A stretch of DNA of 64,000 nt from Rheinheimera pacifica (GCF_900108485.1 NZ_FNXF01000007.1:1-64000), one strand, 5' to 3'. Counted from the stretch's first letter, positions 27,506-38,499 are shown. A program made the numbers and translations. Notes: generated by a model from the sequence alone, not told the origin.

Positions 27506-28695
27506 GTTAGCTTCCTCAGTAGTGTCTGCGCATAATGGCGCGCTTCATTGTCCAGCGCCAATATATCATCGAGCGTACTGACACGAAAGTCAGCAAAATG
27601 TTCAAGGCCCTGCTCATTAACACGCGCTATATCGGTAAAACGAATTTTGTGCGCTAAAAAAGCCGCTACAGCCAGCTCATTTGTCGCATTAAGCGCCGTG
27701 GTGGCGCCCTGACCACAGCCACAGGCGGCAATAGCCAGATACAAATTCGGGTAGCGTGCTTTCTCAGGTTCGGTAAAAGTAAAATCACGCATCTGCTTAA
27801 AACTAAGCGGAGGCACCGGGCTGGCAATGCGCTTTGGAAACGCCAGCGCATGCGCAATTGGCGTGCGCATATCCGGCTGGCCTAATTGCGCCAGCACAGA
27901 GCCATCCGTGTACTGCACCATAGAATGAATAATACTTTGCGGATGAATAACCACGTCGATATCTGCCGCCTGGCAATTAAATAACCAGCGTGCTTCAATA
28001 AACTCCAGGCCTTTATTCATCATGGTGGCACTGTCGACGGAGATTTTATGCCCCATGCTCCAGTTTGGATGCGCCACGGCCTGTGCCGGGGTAATATTGT
28101 CAAATTCTGTTAAAGCAGTGGTCAGAAAAGGGCCGCCACTGCCGGTCAGTAATAATTTACTGATACCAAAATCAGCGATTTGCTGATCATGGGTATGCTG
28201 CTGTAATGGCGCCGGTAAGCACTGAAATATAGCATTGTGTTCACTGTCTATCGGCAATAAAGTCGCGCCATGGCGTTTTACTTTGCTGATAAACAACTCG
28301 CCGCTCATCACCAATGCTTCTTTGTTAGCAAGCAATACCGTTTTACCCTGCTCTACCGCCGCCAGTGTTGGCAACAGCCCGGCAGAGCCCACAATAGCCG
28401 CCATTACAATATCGGCGTCCGGGTGCGCCCCTAACTGGCATAAGGCGTCAATGCCGCTAAGCACTTCTGTGCGGCTACCAGCCAGTTTTAATTCTGTTGC
28501 CAGCTCACTGGCAGCCTTGCTGTCGAGCATAGCGGCATAACGTGGTTTTACCGCAAGACATTGCTGTAACAGCTTGTCGGTTTGGCTGGCAGCGGTAAGC
28601 GCCAACACCTGATAATCCTCTGGATGAGCTGCCAGCACCGACAGCGTGCTGATACCTATAGAGCCGGTTGAACCGAGGATCACCACATTACGCAT
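27502..28695 (-). CDS. dxr: 1-deoxy-D-xylulose 5-phosphate reductoisomerase
   Basis: 397 residues, the family norm. It makes methylerythritol 4-phosphate, the committed step of the MEP isoprenoid pathway, using NADPH. Visible elements are the nucleotide-binding [35 protein letters not shown] (metal-binding D and E), [31 protein letters not shown] and the catalytic-loop histidine [10 protein letters not shown]. It feeds the neighbouring uppS. Start overlaps cdsA by one base. Confidence 0.97.
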   Translation of the reverse strand: MRNVVILGSTGSIGISTLSVLAAHPEDYQVLALTAASQTDKLLQQCLAVKPRYAAMLDSKAASELATELKLAGSRTEVLSGIDALCQLGAHPDADIVMAAIVGSAGLLPTLAAVEQGKTVLLANKEALVMSGELFISKVKRHGATLLPIDSEHNAIFQCLPAPLQQHTHDQQIADFGISKLLLTGSGGPFLTTALTEFDNITPAQAVAHPNWSMGHKISVDSATMMNKGLEFIEARWLFNCQAADIDVVIHPQSIIHSMVQYTDGSVLAQLGQPDMRTPIAHALAFPKRIASPVPPLSFKQMRDFTFTEPEKARYPNLYLAIAACGCGQGATTALNATNELAVAAFLAHKIRFTDIARVNEQGLEHFADFRVSTLDDILALDNEARHYAQTLLRKLT

Positions 28696-29558
28696 TAATA
28701 AAAACCGCCGTAAATGGCCACAATAATGGCAAATAACGGTGCCGTGGCAGTTAAGCTGTCAATCCGGTCTAATATACCGCCGTGGCCCGGCAAAAACGCA
28801 CCGCTGTCTTTTTTACCGGCAACACGCTTAAACATGCTTTCGGTTAAATCACCAAATACCGACAGAATTGTCAGTAAAAACGCAGCAATATACCAAATGC
28901 CTACCTGAGGCGGCCAGTCCTGCAGCTGTGCCACAACTGTCACCACTATGGCGACTAACGCCAAGCCGCCCAGCATACCTTCGATAGTTTTACCGGGGCT
29001 GACTTTAGGCAGCAACTTATGTTTACCAAAAGGTTTGCCAACAATATAGCCGCCAATATCTGCGGCCCATACCAGTAATAACAAGCAGCAAATCAGCCAG
29101 GCACCGGTAAAGGTTGAAGCGGCGTAGTCAGTAGAGCGGATAAACATGACCGCAGCCCAAGCCGGTATTAATGTCAGCCAGCCCATTAATGCTTTACCCC
29201 AATCGCTTTGAGCCCATAATTTCTGGCTACGCGGATAAGTAAGCACTAACACAATCGCCAGCAACCACCAGGCATTACCGGCAAGCAGTAAGCTGGTTAA
29301 CAAGGTATTGGCCTCTACCGGCCAGTTAGTTTGTACCGGCAGTTGCCAGTATAGTAAGACCAGGATCAGCGCCGTTAAAGCCACATATACCCAACGCATA
29401 GCTTTAGTTGCCAAACCGCAAAAGCCGCTCCATTCCCAGGCACCCAGTAAAAATGCCGCAGAAATAAACAGCGCAAAACCAGCAAGCGGTAAATAAAATA
29501 CCGCCATTAACGCCAGTGGCGCCAAAATTAGCGCAGTAATAACCCGTTGTTTAAACAA
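28695..29558 (-). CDS. cdsA: Phosphatidate cytidylyltransferase
   Basis: A 287-residue inner-membrane enzyme that makes CDP-diacylglycerol, the precursor of all phospholipids. About eight hydrophobic segments are visible. The C-terminal signature ([37 protein letters not shown] region) is intact with its metal-binding aspartates. It starts 5 bases after uppS and is coupled to dxr. Confidence 0.96.
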   Translation of the reverse strand: MFKQRVITALILAPLALMAVFYLPLAGFALFISAAFLLGAWEWSGFCGLATKAMRWVYVALTALILVLLYWQLPVQTNWPVEANTLLTSLLLAGNAWWLLAIVLVLTYPRSQKLWAQSDWGKALMGWLTLIPAWAAVMFIRSTDYAASTFTGAWLICCLLLLVWAADIGGYIVGKPFGKHKLLPKVSPGKTIEGMLGGLALVAIVVTVVAQLQDWPPQVGIWYIAAFLLTILSVFGDLTESMFKRVAGKKDSGAFLPGHGGILDRIDSLTATAPLFAIIVAIYGGFY

Positions 29559-29563
29559 TACCG

Positions 29564-30328
29564 TTATCCTTTACCCAACATCGCCAGCTGCCGGATTTGT
29601 TCGCCGGTACAGCCAAAACGACGCTCTCGGTTGACGAAGGCGGCTATCGCTTCTGAGAAAACCTGCTGATCAAAGTCTGGCCAGAGTGTTTCAGTAAACC
29701 AGAATTCAGCGTAAGCGGCCTGCCACAATAAAAAATTGCTGATGCGTAAATCACCACCAGTGCGAATAAGTAAATCCAGCTCTGGCTGTTCGTGCATCTG
29801 CACCTGCTGAGCAAATGTCTGCTCGTTAATCTGATCCACAGCAAGTGTACCTTGCTGTACTTGTGTTGCCAGCGCCCGGGCGGCATTTACCATATCCCAG
29901 CGCCCGCCATAATTGGCAGCAATATTCAGTGTCAGGGCGGTATTAGCTGCCGTTAACTGTTCAGCTTTATCAATGCTGGCTCTGAGCTTGTCGCTAAAGG
30001 CAGATAAATCTCCTACTATCTTCAGCCTGACATTATGCTTATGCAAGGTTTTAACCTCGCTTTGCAGCACCATCAGAAACAGCTGCATTAAGGTTGAGAC
30101 TTCATCTTCCGGCCGGCGCCAGTTTTCACTGCTAAAAGCGAACAAGGTTAACGACTTAATACCCAGCTCACGACAAAAGCTCACGCTGCGTCGTACCGCT
30201 TCAACACCTTTTTTATGGCCCCACACCCGAGGCTTACCCTGACGCTGAGCCCAGCGACCATTGCCATCCATAATAATTGCCACATGCTGAGGTAAGCTGT
30301 GCGGTTTGAGCTGCGACTCTGCAGTCAT
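29564..30328 (-). CDS. uppS: Undecaprenyl diphosphate synthase (UppS/IspU)
   Basis: A 254-residue cis-prenyltransferase that makes the C55 carrier for peptidoglycan and O-antigen. The catalytic aspartate (D21) is in IIMDGNGRWAQRQG. Other marks are FAFSSENWRRP, NIAANYGGRWDMVNA, and LIRTGGDLRISNFLLWQAAYAE. It heads the uppS-cdsA-dxr-rseP-bamA series. A 144-base gap separates it from frr; this gap holds two GCATTAC copies and a T-run that may be a weak terminator for frr. Confidence 0.97.
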   Translation of the reverse strand: MTAESQLKPHSLPQHVAIIMDGNGRWAQRQGKPRVWGHKKGVEAVRRSVSFCRELGIKSLTLFAFSSENWRRPEDEVSTLMQLFLMVLQSEVKTLHKHNVRLKIVGDLSAFSDKLRASIDKAEQLTAANTALTLNIAANYGGRWDMVNAARALATQVQQGTLAVDQINEQTFAQQVQMHEQPELDLLIRTGGDLRISNFLLWQAAYAEFWFTETLWPDFDQQVFSEAIAAFVNRERRFGCTGEQIRQLAMLGKG

Positions 30329-30472
30329 ACAGTGCGACCTGTCCTTAAACTTTATGATAACCAGTCTGCTGCTGATTTACTGAATTACGTTGTGACGAAA
30401 AAATCTGCCAAATAGAAAAAAGCGCCGTAATGCCCAAGCGTCACGACGCTGTAATGCTAACAGAAGGCTGAA

Positions 30473-31030
30473 TCAGACTTCCATTAATTCCTTTTCTTTG
30501 TCGGCCAGTACTTCGTCAATTTTCTTGACGAAAAGGTCGGTAATTTTCTGAATTTCTTCAGCAGCACGGCGCTCATCATCTTCACTGATTTCTTTATCTT
30601 TTTGCAGTGTTTTTAAATCAGCGTTGGCATCACGGCGAATATTACGCACGGCAACACGGCCGTTTTCGGCCTCACCACGTACCAGCTTAACCAGGCTTTT
30701 ACGGCGCTCTTCCGTTAAGGCCGGTAACGGCACACGAATAATAGTGCCGGCAGACATCGGGTTTAACCCTAAATCTGACGCCATAATGGCTTTTTCTACT
30801 GCAGCCGTCATGCTCTTGTCAAACACGGTAATAGCCAGAGTGCGGGCGTCATCGATAGATACGTTGGCTACCTGGCGCAGCGGTGTATCGGTGCCATAGT
30901 AAGATACAGAAATACCATCTAATAAGCTTGGGTGCGCGCGACCGGTGCGCACTTTGGTTAATTGTACTTTAAGCGCATCAACGCTTTTTTCCATCCGGAC
31001 TTTGCTGTCTGTAATAATGTCGTTAATCAC
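30473..31030 (-). CDS. frr: Ribosome recycling factor
   Basis: 185 residues, the standard length. With EF-G it splits post-termination ribosomes. Conserved marks are [48 protein letters not shown] and [30 protein letters not shown] (split here by function: domain 1 helices). It follows pyrH with a 59-base gap, as in most proteobacteria. Confidence 0.97.
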   Translation of the reverse strand: MINDIITDSKVRMEKSVDALKVQLTKVRTGRAHPSLLDGISVSYYGTDTPLRQVANVSIDDARTLAITVFDKSMTAAVEKAIMASDLGLNPMSAGTIIRVPLPALTEERRKSLVKLVRGEAENGRVAVRNIRRDANADLKTLQKDKEISEDDERRAAEEIQKITDLFVKKIDEVLADKEKELMEV

Positions 31031-31089
31031 GATCGGTATCCTTTTTTATTCATGGCGTCTATTCAGCCCGCCTTACTCAGCGCTCTAGT

Positions 31090-31830
31090 TTACTGTAAAT
31101 TTTCGGCGTGGTCGATGACTGTGCCTTCCGGCTCGCCCATAATTACCCGCTTTAATGCGCCTGCGGTGTTCATATTAAACACGCGGATTTGCAGATTATG
31201 ATCCCGAGCCAGCGTAAAGGCAGCTAAATCCATCACTTTAAGCTCTTTATCCAGCACTTCATTATAAGTCAACTGGCTGTACAGCGTGGCAGTAGGGTCT
31301 TTTACCGGATCGGCCGAAAACACGCCATCAACTTTGGTAGCTTTTAATACGGCGTCGGCTTCAATCTCAATGCCGCGTAAACAGGCAGCAGAATCAGTGG
31401 TGAAAAACGGGTTACCGGTACCGGCAGAAAAAATTACTACCCGGCCTGATTTTAATAAACTGATGGCCTCAGCCCAGCTGTAATTATCGCAAACACCGTT
31501 TAATGGAATGGCGCTCATCATGCGGGCATTTACGTAGGCACGGTGCAACGCATCACGCATTGCCAGGCCATTCATTACCGTAGCCAGCATACCCATATGG
31601 TCGCCCACTACGCGGTTCATACCGGCTTTAGCCAGGCCTTCGCCACGGAAGATATTACCACCGCCAATCACAATGCCTACCTGCACGCCCAGTTCAACCA
31701 GTTCTTTGATTTCCTGCGCCATCCGGTCCAGTACTTTGGGATCAATACCAAAGCCCTCATCGCCCATCAGTGCTTCGCCACTGAGTTTTAATAAGATCCT
31801 GCGGTAAGTTGGTTTTGGATTCGTGCTCAT
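31090..31830 (-). CDS. pyrH: UMP kinase
   Basis: A 246-residue amino-acid-kinase-fold enzyme that phosphorylates UMP to UDP. It has the [13 protein letters not shown] start, [10 protein letters not shown], the [15 protein letters not shown] stretch, [13 protein letters not shown] and [13 protein letters not shown], all family signatures. It is separated from tsf by a strong terminator, so it probably has its own promoter in 31831-31870. Confidence 0.97.
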   Translation of the reverse strand: MSTNPKPTYRRILLKLSGEALMGDEGFGIDPKVLDRMAQEIKELVELGVQVGIVIGGGNIFRGEGLAKAGMNRVVGDHMGMLATVMNGLAMRDALHRAYVNARMMSAIPLNGVCDNYSWAEAISLLKSGRVVIFSAGTGNPFFTTDSAACLRGIEIEADAVLKATKVDGVFSADPVKDPTATLYSQLTYNEVLDKELKVMDLAAFTLARDHNLQIRVFNMNTAGALKRVIMGEPEGTVIDHAENLQ

Positions 31831-31871
31831 GAGATCCCCATAGTGCGTGGTTAATTAGGATTATTGCGGGT

Positions 31872-31913
31872 AAAAAAAACCGCGGCCAGGTTGTTAGACC
31901 TGAAGCCGCGGTT
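31872..31913 (-). terminator. Rho-independent terminator of the rpsB-tsf operon
   Basis: On the minus strand AACCGCGGC pairs with GCCGCGGTT and an inner CAGGT/ACCTG extends the stem, followed by eight T. It lies 37 bases after the tsf stop. Confidence 0.9.
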
Positions 31914-31949
31914 ATTCTAGCGGGTTTTGCCAGTTTGCAGAAGAATAAA

Positions 31950-32822
31950 TTACTTCTTGGCCGCCGCGATTTGGGCTGCAACTTCAGCTGCGAAGTCTTC
32001 TTCTTTCTTCTCGATACCTTCGCCCACTTCTAAGCGAATGAAAGAAACAGCTTTAGCACTGTTTTGCTTCAGGAAATCGCCAACAGAAACTGATGGGTCT
32101 TTCACGAATGGCTGACCAGTTAAGCTCACTTCACCAGTGAACTTACTCATACGACCGGCAACCATTTTCTCAGCAATTTCTTTTGGCTTGCCAGAGTTTA
32201 CTGCGATATCGATCTGAATAACGCGCTCACGCTCAACAACATCAGCTGGTACATCTTCTGGTGTTAAGAAGCCTGGGTTGTTAGCCGCAACGTGCATCGC
32301 TACGTCTTTGGCGATATCTTCGTTACCACCTTCCAGCACGGCTAATACACCGATACGGCCAGAGTGCACGTAAGAACCAATCACAGCGCCTTCAACTACC
32401 GCAGCGCGGCGTACGTTGATGTTTTCACCAATTTTAGCAACTAAAGTTGCACGGGTGTCTTCAACTGAAGTGCCGTTTAAATCAGCGGCTAAAATCGCTT
32501 CAGCAGTGAACAGCTTGTTAGCGTGGGCTAAATCAGCAACGGCATTAGCAAACGCCAGGAAGCTGGCATCACGGGCTACGAAGTCAGTTTCACAGTTAAA
32601 CTCGATAGCTAAACCGTAACCGTTAGCTACGCGGGTTAAAATAGTACCTTCAGCGGCAATACGGCCTGCTTTCTTGGCAGCTTTGGCCAGACCACTTTTA
32701 CGCATTGCATCGATTGCTGCTTCGATATCGCCAGCAGTTTCTTCCAATGCTTTTTTACAATCCATCATGCCAGCGCCAGTGCGCTCGCGAAGTTCTTTTA
32801 CTAAAGCGGCAGTTACAGCCAT
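31950..32822 (-). CDS. tsf: Elongation factor Ts
   Basis: The nucleotide-exchange factor for EF-Tu. The start is ATG 32822 ([11 protein letters not shown]…), giving 290 residues. It has GAGGAAG 8 bases upstream, and the frame upstream of it is only leader. The N-terminal UBA-like domain carries [17 protein letters not shown], followed by the core ([15 protein letters not shown]) and dimerisation subdomains. It is cotranscribed with rpsB. Two inverted repeats sit between the genes. Confidence 0.97.
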   Translation of the reverse strand: MAVTAALVKELRERTGAGMMDCKKALEETAGDIEAAIDAMRKSGLAKAAKKAGRIAAEGTILTRVANGYGLAIEFNCETDFVARDASFLAFANAVADLAHANKLFTAEAILAADLNGTSVEDTRATLVAKIGENINVRRAAVVEGAVIGSYVHSGRIGVLAVLEGGNEDIAKDVAMHVAANNPGFLTPEDVPADVVERERVIQIDIAVNSGKPKEIAEKMVAGRMSKFTGEVSLTGQPFVKDPSVSVGDFLKQNSAKAVSFIRLEVGEGIEKKEEDFAAEVAAQIAAAKK

Positions 32823-32856
32823 GGGAGCTTCCTCGTAATAATTCGGGTTGGACAAA

Positions 32857-32917
32857 CAGGGGCCGTGGCCCCTGTCGCAATTTTGCACTGTGTTAGCGCA
32901 AGTTTAACCTGCGCTAA
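32857..32917 (-). promoter_or_regulatory. Two hairpins in the rpsB-tsf spacer (possible attenuator)
   Basis: CAGGGGCC-GT-GGCCCCTG (32857-32874) and TTAGCGCA-N9-TGCGCTAA (32893-32917) are perfect inverted repeats in the 106-base spacer. On the minus strand the first is followed only by TTTGTCC. It may therefore act as a partial terminator or mRNA stabiliser that sets the S2 to EF-Ts ratio. Confidence 0.5.
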
Positions 32918-32928
32918 TGACAGAGAAA

Positions 32929-33660
32929 TTACTCTGCTTCAACAACGAAGGCTTCGGCTTCAGCCTGTACTTCGATGTTTTTGTCACGACCTTCCAGGAT
33001 AGCCTGACCTACAGCAGCCAGATATAACTGGATAGCGCGGATCGCGTCATCGTTACCTGGTACTACAAAGTCAACGCCTTTTGGATCAGAGTTGGTATCA
33101 ACGATAGATACAACCGGAATACCCAGGTTGTTAGCTTCTTTGATCGCGATGTGTTCATGGTCAGCGTCGATCACGAACAGCACGTCTGGCAAGCCGCCCA
33201 TGTCTTTAATACCGCCTAAGCTCTTTTCCAGCTTTTCCATTTCACGGGTACGGTCTAAAGCTTCTTTCTTGGTCAGCTTGTCGAAAGTACCGTCCTGGCT
33301 TTGCGCTTCCAGATCTTTTAAACGCTTGATTGACTGACGAACAGTTTTCCAGTTAGTCAGCATACCACCTAACCAGCGGTGGTTTACGTAGAACTGATCA
33401 ACTTTGCTTGCCGCTTCTTTGATTGCTTCAGAAGCCGCACGCTTAGTACCAACGAACAGGATTTTGCCCTTTTTCGCTGCTACTTGCTGAATGAATGCCA
33501 GTGCATCGTTCATCATAGGAACAGTTTGTTCCAGGTTGATGATATGTACTTTGTTACGCGCACCGAAAATGAATGGCTTCATTTTTGGATTCCAGTAACG
33601 GGTTTGGTGACCGAAGTGCACGCCCGCCTGGAGCATGTCGCGCATAGAAACTTTTGCCAT
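32929..33660 (-). CDS. rpsB: 30S ribosomal protein S2
   Basis: 243 residues with standard S2 signatures: [22 protein letters not shown] at the N terminus, [35 protein letters not shown] and [22 protein letters not shown] (quoted in parts). It binds late to the head of the small subunit. AGGA lies 8-9 bases before the ATG. The leader of about 200 nt fits autoregulation by S2, as established in E. coli. Divergent from map. Confidence 0.98.
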   Translation of the reverse strand: MAKVSMRDMLQAGVHFGHQTRYWNPKMKPFIFGARNKVHIINLEQTVPMMNDALAFIQQVAAKKGKILFVGTKRAASEAIKEAASKVDQFYVNHRWLGGMLTNWKTVRQSIKRLKDLEAQSQDGTFDKLTKKEALDRTREMEKLEKSLGGIKDMGGLPDVLFVIDADHEHIAIKEANNLGIPVVSIVDTNSDPKGVDFVVPGNDDAIRAIQLYLAAVGQAILEGRDKNIEVQAEAEAFVVEAE

Positions 33661-33867
33661 GATTTATTTTCCTGTATAAGGGGTTAAGCCTCCATGTATC
33701 CCATATGCCGACTCTGGTCTGGCTGTTGTTCAGCGCAAAGCAAAGCACCCCGGAATATGTGTCGATACATGTGTGTTTTGTTTAAATTCCGCCTATCAGC
33801 CCGGCTTTATCTCTATCTAAGAACAAAAGGTTCTGCAATAAAAGATAAAGCGATTTGCTAATTTGCG
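33661..33867 (-). promoter_or_regulatory. Long rpsB 5' leader with nested hairpin (candidate S2 autoregulatory element)
   Basis: From the predicted start near 33867 to the rpsB ATG is about 207 nt with no reading frame of note. A stem CTTTATC/GATAAAG (33850-33844 with 33811-33805) encloses a smaller AGAAC/GTTCT hairpin (33834-33820). S2 represses its own mRNA through the leader in E. coli. The equivalence is inferred from position and not from an alignment. Confidence 0.45.
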
Positions 33868-33873
33868 GCGCGC

Positions 33874-33902
33874 TTTATACCATAGGCACCTTACAAACAC
33901 AA
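33874..33902 (-). promoter_or_regulatory. Sigma-70 promoter of rpsB-tsf
   Basis: TTGTGT (33902-33897) and TATAAA (33879-33874) are 17 bases apart on the minus strand. A GC-rich GCGCGCC discriminator follows, the same as at the ffs promoter, which suggests stringent and growth-rate control. Confidence 0.65.
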
Positions 33903-33969
33903 TCAAATGTGTATTTTTGCAGCAGTACAACGGGCAACTTTGCCCTTTGGTACCAAAGAGAGAACAGGC

Positions 33970-34758
33970 ATGACAGCAACCATCAAAACCCCGGCCGAAA
34001 TTGAAAAAATGCGTGTCGCTGGCCGCCTTGCCGCCGACGTGCTGGAAATGATTGAGCCTTATGTAAAAGCCGGTGTCACTACCGATGAGCTGAATACCAT
34101 CTGCCACAACTACATCGTTAACGAGCAGCAGGCCGTACCGGCGCCGCTGAACTACCATGGTTTTCCCAAATCTATCTGTACCTCAGTTAATCAGGTGATT
34201 TGCCACGGCATACCAGCGGACAAAAAACTTAAAGATGGCGATATTATTAATATCGACATTACGGTAATTAAAGATGGCTACCACGGCGATACGTCAAAAA
34301 TGTTTGTCGTTGGTAAAGCCAGCATCATGGCCGAGCGCTTGATCCGCGTAACGCAGGAATGTATGTACCTGGGTTTAAAAAAAGTAAAAGACGGTGTGCG
34401 TTTGGGCGACATCGGCCATGTTATTCAGCAACACGCTGAAAAACACAGTTACTCAGTGGTGCGCGAATACTGCGGCCACGGCATAGGTGCGGTATTTCAC
34501 GAAGACCCGCAGGTGTTACATTACGGCAAACCCGGCACCGGTGAAGTATTAAAAAGCGGTATGTGTTTAACCATAGAGCCGATGATTAACGCCGGCGCCC
34601 GCCACAGCAAATTATTGGCCGACGGTTGGACAGTAGTCACTAAAGATCGTAGTTTATCCGCCCAGTTTGAACATACTATTTTAGTCACCGATACCGGCTG
34701 TGAAATTTTAACGCTGCGCAGTGACGATACGATAGAGCGCATTCTGACCGCCGAATAA
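33970..34758 (+). CDS. map: Methionine aminopeptidase, type I
   Basis: A 262-residue dimetal enzyme removing the N-terminal methionine of new proteins. I start at ATG 33970 (MTATIKTPAEIEKM), which has GAGAG upstream and gives the usual length; the frame upstream is leader. Metal ligands appear in order in DIINIDITVIKDGYHGDTSKMF (two Asp), CGHGIGAVFHEDP (His), CLTIEPMI (Glu) and QFEHTILVT (Glu). Divergent from rpsB and followed by glnD at 24 bases, the order seen in E. coli. Confidence 0.97.
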   Translation: MTATIKTPAEIEKMRVAGRLAADVLEMIEPYVKAGVTTDELNTICHNYIVNEQQAVPAPLNYHGFPKSICTSVNQVICHGIPADKKLKDGDIINIDITVIKDGYHGDTSKMFVVGKASIMAERLIRVTQECMYLGLKKVKDGVRLGDIGHVIQQHAEKHSYSVVREYCGHGIGAVFHEDPQVLHYGKPGTGEVLKSGMCLTIEPMINAGARHSKLLADGWTVVTKDRSLSAQFEHTILVTDTGCEILTLRSDDTIERILTAE

Positions 34759-34782
34759 GCCCGCTATAATGGAGTAAGCGAC

Positions 34783-37407
34783 ATGACCCAGACCGTAACC
34801 TTTAGCAAAGCGCTGCCTGACAGTTACAGTCTGGAGAGCTACAAAAAACATTTCGCTGACTTTCACGACTGGCTCGGCCGCAGCTTTTCGCAGCATCCGG
34901 TCAATGCGCTGGTAAAAGCCCGCGCCCGTTTTATTGACGAGGTTCTGGTACAGCTGTGGCATAAGTACGAGCTGCATAAAAGCAAAGATTTAAGCCTGAT
35001 TGCTGTGGGCGGCTATGGTCGCGGCGAACTGCATCCCAGCTCTGATATCGACTTACTGATCCTGGCCGATGGCCGGTTATCCGCGGCGCAACAAGAGGCC
35101 ATCGCCCAGTTTATTACCACACTGTGGGATTTACGCCTTGAAGTTGGCCACAGTGTACGCACGGTAAAAGAATCAATAAAACTGGGTAAAGACGATATCA
35201 CCATCGCCACTAACCTGCTGGAAATGCGTTTGTTAACCGGCAATAAGCCGTTGTTTGAACAGCTGCAGTTTGAAGTCAGTAAAGACAGTTTCTGGACCAG
35301 TCAGGCATTTTTTCAGGCCAAACGCCACGAGCAACAACAGCGCCATGCGCAGTATCACGGCACGGCCTACAACCTTGAGCCGAACTTAAAAGCTAATCCG
35401 GGCGGCCTGCGCGATATTCAAACCATCGGCTGGGTCGCCAAACGCCATTTTCAAACCCGCACCATGCGCGAGCTGGTGGCCTATCAATACCTGACTGAAG
35501 ATGAATATCAGGAACTGATGGAGTGTGAAGCCTATTTGTGGCAAATGCGTTTTGCGCTGCATATGGAAGCCGGGCGCAACGAAAACCGTATTTTATTTGA
35601 TTATCAACCGGCGGTGGCAGAACGGCTGGGCTTTGGCGCCGATGGCAAAGCCTCGGTGGAACGGATGATGAAGCGGTTTTTCCGCACCGTGCAACGGGTT
35701 AGCGAGCTGAACGAAATGCTGCTGCAGCACTTTGACGGCAGCATTTTAAACCACAAAGAAAAAGTTAAAACGCTGATCCTGGATGACTACTTTGAGCTGC
35801 AGGGCCATTTGATCGTGGCCCGCGACAACGCAGTGTTTGCAAGGCGCGATAACCTGCTGCGGCTGTTCTGGCATATTGCCAATAATTCCAATATTACCGG
35901 TGTGCATTCTTCTACCATGCGGTTGATACGCCAGGTGCGGCGGCGTTTAATGGGCGATTTACAGGACTATGAAGCCTGCCGCCAGCTGTTTTTAGCTATT
36001 ATCCGCCATCCGCGTGGCATGGATAAAGCCATTACCTTAATGCATCGCTACGGCGTATTGGCAGCTTATTTGCCGCAGTGGCGTAATATTGTCGGCCAGA
36101 TGCAGTTTGATTTATTTCACGCCTACACTGTGGATGAGCATACGCACCGCCTGCTGAAAAACCTGTATAAATACACGCTAAGCGAACATGAAAGCGAGTT
36201 TCCGCTCTGTAGCGATATTGTCAGAAAAATGGAAAAACCGGAATTGCTGTATTTAGCCGGTATTTTCCATGATATTGCCAAAGGCCGCGGTGGTGATCAC
36301 TCTGAGCTTGGCGCTATGGACGTGCGCGAGTTTGCCAAGCTGCATAAGCTTAGCGAGTTTGACAGTAAACTGATTGCCTGGCTGGTCGAGCATCACCTGC
36401 TGATGTCAGTTACTGCGCAGCGCCGCGATATTCACGACCCGGCAGTAGTGGCCGAATTTGCCGAAAAAGTACGCGACGAAACCCGGCTGAATTATCTGTA
36501 CTGCCTGACGCTGGCCGATATCCGCGCCACTAACGATAATTTATGGAATGACTGGAAAGGCTCCTTACTACGTGAGCTGTTTTTGGCCACGCAAAAAGCC
36601 TTTCGCCGCGGGCTGGAAAAGCCGATGGACCTGCGCGATTTAATCCGCGAAAACCAAAGCGAAGCCATGCCGCTGCTACTGAAGCAAACCTTTAGCGAAA
36701 GCGAAATTTTGCAGTTATGGAGCCGGATCAAAGCCGATTATTTTGCCCGCTACAGCGCACGGCAAATTGCCTGGCACTGCGAACATATTTTGCGGCATAA
36801 AAACCCGGACGAACCGCTGGTGCTGATCAGTAAAGCTCCCATCCGTGGCGGTACTCAGGTATTTATTTACACTAAAGATCAGCCCAAGTTATTCGCCCGT
36901 TTAGTGGCTGCGCTGGACAGCAAAAAAGTGAATATTTTCGATGCCCAGATCATGACCAACAAAGACGGTTATGCCATGGACACCTTTGTTATTCTGGAGC
37001 AAAACGGCGAGGCGGTTAATTCGCCATCACGCCAGCAAAGTATTAAACGGGCGTTAGAGCTGTATATTCAGGACAAACCGGATTTATCGCGGCAAAAAAC
37101 CAAGTTATCGCGCCAGATGCGCCAATTTAATGTGCCGCCCAAAGTGGTATTTTTACCCGGCAATACCAGTAAACGCACTATGATTGAATTAGCAGCACTG
37201 GACACCCCCGGCTTGCTGGCTAATATCGGTGAAGTATTTCAGCGCTGCGATGTCAATATTCATGCAGCTAAAATCACCACTATCGGCGAGCGGGCCGAAG
37301 ACTTTTTTATGATTTCAAATAGCGACGATCAAGCCCTGAGCAGTGAGCAACAAAGCGCGCTGAAACGGGCCCTGATCGAGCAACTTTCACAGCAAACAGA
37401 AGGCTAA
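34783..37407 (+). CDS. glnD: Bifunctional PII uridylyltransferase/uridylyl-removing enzyme
   Basis: The nitrogen sensor that adds UMP to PII when glutamine is low and removes it when glutamine is high. It has 874 residues (E. coli 890). The nucleotidyltransferase domain has [19 protein letters not shown] near residue 75-95. The HD hydrolase domain has [18 protein letters not shown] near residue 490. Two C-terminal ACT domains follow (starting about [18 protein letters not shown] and [19 protein letters not shown]). It is preceded by map and followed by dapD at 8 bases. Confidence 0.97.
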   Translation: MTQTVTFSKALPDSYSLESYKKHFADFHDWLGRSFSQHPVNALVKARARFIDEVLVQLWHKYELHKSKDLSLIAVGGYGRGELHPSSDIDLLILADGRLSAAQQEAIAQFITTLWDLRLEVGHSVRTVKESIKLGKDDITIATNLLEMRLLTGNKPLFEQLQFEVSKDSFWTSQAFFQAKRHEQQQRHAQYHGTAYNLEPNLKANPGGLRDIQTIGWVAKRHFQTRTMRELVAYQYLTEDEYQELMECEAYLWQMRFALHMEAGRNENRILFDYQPAVAERLGFGADGKASVERMMKRFFRTVQRVSELNEMLLQHFDGSILNHKEKVKTLILDDYFELQGHLIVARDNAVFARRDNLLRLFWHIANNSNITGVHSSTMRLIRQVRRRLMGDLQDYEACRQLFLAIIRHPRGMDKAITLMHRYGVLAAYLPQWRNIVGQMQFDLFHAYTVDEHTHRLLKNLYKYTLSEHESEFPLCSDIVRKMEKPELLYLAGIFHDIAKGRGGDHSELGAMDVREFAKLHKLSEFDSKLIAWLVEHHLLMSVTAQRRDIHDPAVVAEFAEKVRDETRLNYLYCLTLADIRATNDNLWNDWKGSLLRELFLATQKAFRRGLEKPMDLRDLIRENQSEAMPLLLKQTFSESEILQLWSRIKADYFARYSARQIAWHCEHILRHKNPDEPLVLISKAPIRGGTQVFIYTKDQPKLFARLVAALDSKKVNIFDAQIMTNKDGYAMDTFVILEQNGEAVNSPSRQQSIKRALELYIQDKPDLSRQKTKLSRQMRQFNVPPKVVFLPGNTSKRTMIELAALDTPGLLANIGEVFQRCDVNIHAAKITTIGERAEDFFMISNSDDQALSSEQQSALKRALIEQLSQQTEG

Positions 37408-37415
37408 CAAAGACA

Positions 37416-38240
37416 ATGTCAGAGTTAAAAAGCATTATCGAACAAGCATTTGAACAACGCGCCGATATCACACCGGCTAACGTCAGTGCTGACGTAAAAC
37501 ACGCCGTTGACAGCGTGATCAGTATGCTGGACAACGGTAGCGCCCGGGTGGCAGAAAAAATTGCCGGTGAATGGGTGGTGCATCAGTGGCTGAAAAAAGC
37601 CGTATTGCTGTCGTTTCGTATCAACGACAACCAGGTAATGGACGGCGCCGAAAACCGCTTTTTTGATAAAGTAGCAATGAAATACGCCAGCTACACTGAT
37701 GAGCAATTCCGTGCAGATGGTGTGCGCGTAGTACCACCGGCGGCGGTGCGCCGTGGTAGTTATGTGGCAAAAAACGTGGTATTGATGCCCTCTTATGTGA
37801 ATATCGGCGCCTATGTCGGTGAAGGTACTATGGTAGATACCTGGGCGACCGTGGGCAGCTGTGCACAAATTGGTAAAAACGTGCATTTATCCGGCGGCGT
37901 CGGTATTGGTGGCGTGTTAGAGCCGTTGCAGGCTAACCCGACCATTATTGAAGATAACTGCTTTATCGGCGCCCGCTCTGAAGTGGTAGAAGGCGTGATT
38001 GTTGAAGAAGGTGCAGTGCTGTCAATGGGTGTGTATATCAGCCAGAGCACGCGCATTTATGATCGTGAAACCGGCGAAATCAGCTATGGCCGCGTACCTG
38101 CAGGCGCCGTAGTCGTGCCAGGCTCAATTCCGTCGAAAGATGGCAGCCACAGCTTATATGCCGCTATTATTGTGAAAAAAGTCGATGCACAAACCCGCGC
38201 CAAAGTAGGCATTAACGCCCTGCTGCGCAGCATAGAATAA
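37416..38240 (+). CDS. dapD: 2,3,4,5-tetrahydropyridine-2,6-dicarboxylate N-succinyltransferase
   Basis: A 274-residue left-handed beta-helix enzyme of the succinylase branch of diaminopimelate and lysine synthesis. It has [20 protein letters not shown], then hexapeptide repeats ([54 protein letters not shown]). It starts 8 bases after glnD and is followed by a strong terminator. The sequence is ordinary for the family. Confidence 0.98.
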   Translation: MSELKSIIEQAFEQRADITPANVSADVKHAVDSVISMLDNGSARVAEKIAGEWVVHQWLKKAVLLSFRINDNQVMDGAENRFFDKVAMKYASYTDEQFRADGVRVVPPAAVRRGSYVAKNVVLMPSYVNIGAYVGEGTMVDTWATVGSCAQIGKNVHLSGGVGIGGVLEPLQANPTIIEDNCFIGARSEVVEGVIVEEGAVLSMGVYISQSTRIYDRETGEISYGRVPAGAVVVPGSIPSKDGSHSLYAAIIVKKVDAQTRAKVGINALLRSIE

Positions 38241-38260
38241 CTTACAGTTACAAAAGCAAA

Positions 38261-38287
38261 ACGGCAGGTTGTTCCTGCCGTTTTTTT
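38261..38287 (+). terminator. Rho-independent terminator of map-glnD-dapD
   Basis: ACGGCAGG-TTGTT-CCTGCCGT is an 8-bp stem followed by TTTTTTT. On the other strand the A-rich flank is weaker, but it may also end the convergent small gene at 38305. Confidence 0.9.
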
Positions 38288-38304
38288 ATTAGGCTACCAC
38301 CGCT

Positions 38305-38499
38305 TTAGCCGATAAACAGCAACACCGCAAAACTGACTAAACCCACAGCAGCAAACATGCTGTATTCAAGGCGTTTTTCAAATTGCTTCTCTGAGCCTTC
38401 TGCCGCAGGTACCAACAAGGCCGAAATAAGACAGGTTAACCCTGCCAGTAAACACAGTGTGGTTACCCCAAATACCAATGCAGAACCTAACATCGCCAT
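38305..38499 (-). CDS. Small two-helix membrane protein, unknown function
   Basis: A 64-residue protein with two hydrophobic helices (about residues 5-30 and 46-63). A short charged loop (GSEKQFEKRLEY) links them. AAGGG lies 6 bases before the ATG at 38499, a good ribosome site, which supports a real gene. No family is recognised. It sits alone between dapD and cysZ, on the opposite strand from both. Confidence 0.6.
   Translation of the reverse strand: MAMLGSALVFGVTTLCLLAGLTCLISALLVPAAEGSEKQFEKRLEYSMFAAVGLVSFAVLLFIG

Noticed and set aside
30400-30460. A terminator between frr and uppS
   Set aside because: There is a T-run on the minus strand and two GCATTAC copies, but no stem of more than about 5 bp directly before it, so I did not list it as a feature.
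33817-34158. Minus-strand frame of 113 codons across the rpsB/map divergent region
   Set aside because: It overlaps the rpsB promoter and the start of map, and the protein has no recognisable fold.
37425-37886. Minus-strand 153-codon frame in dapD
   Set aside because: Antisense to the dapD beta-helix repeats; His/Tyr-rich nonsense typical of a shadow frame.
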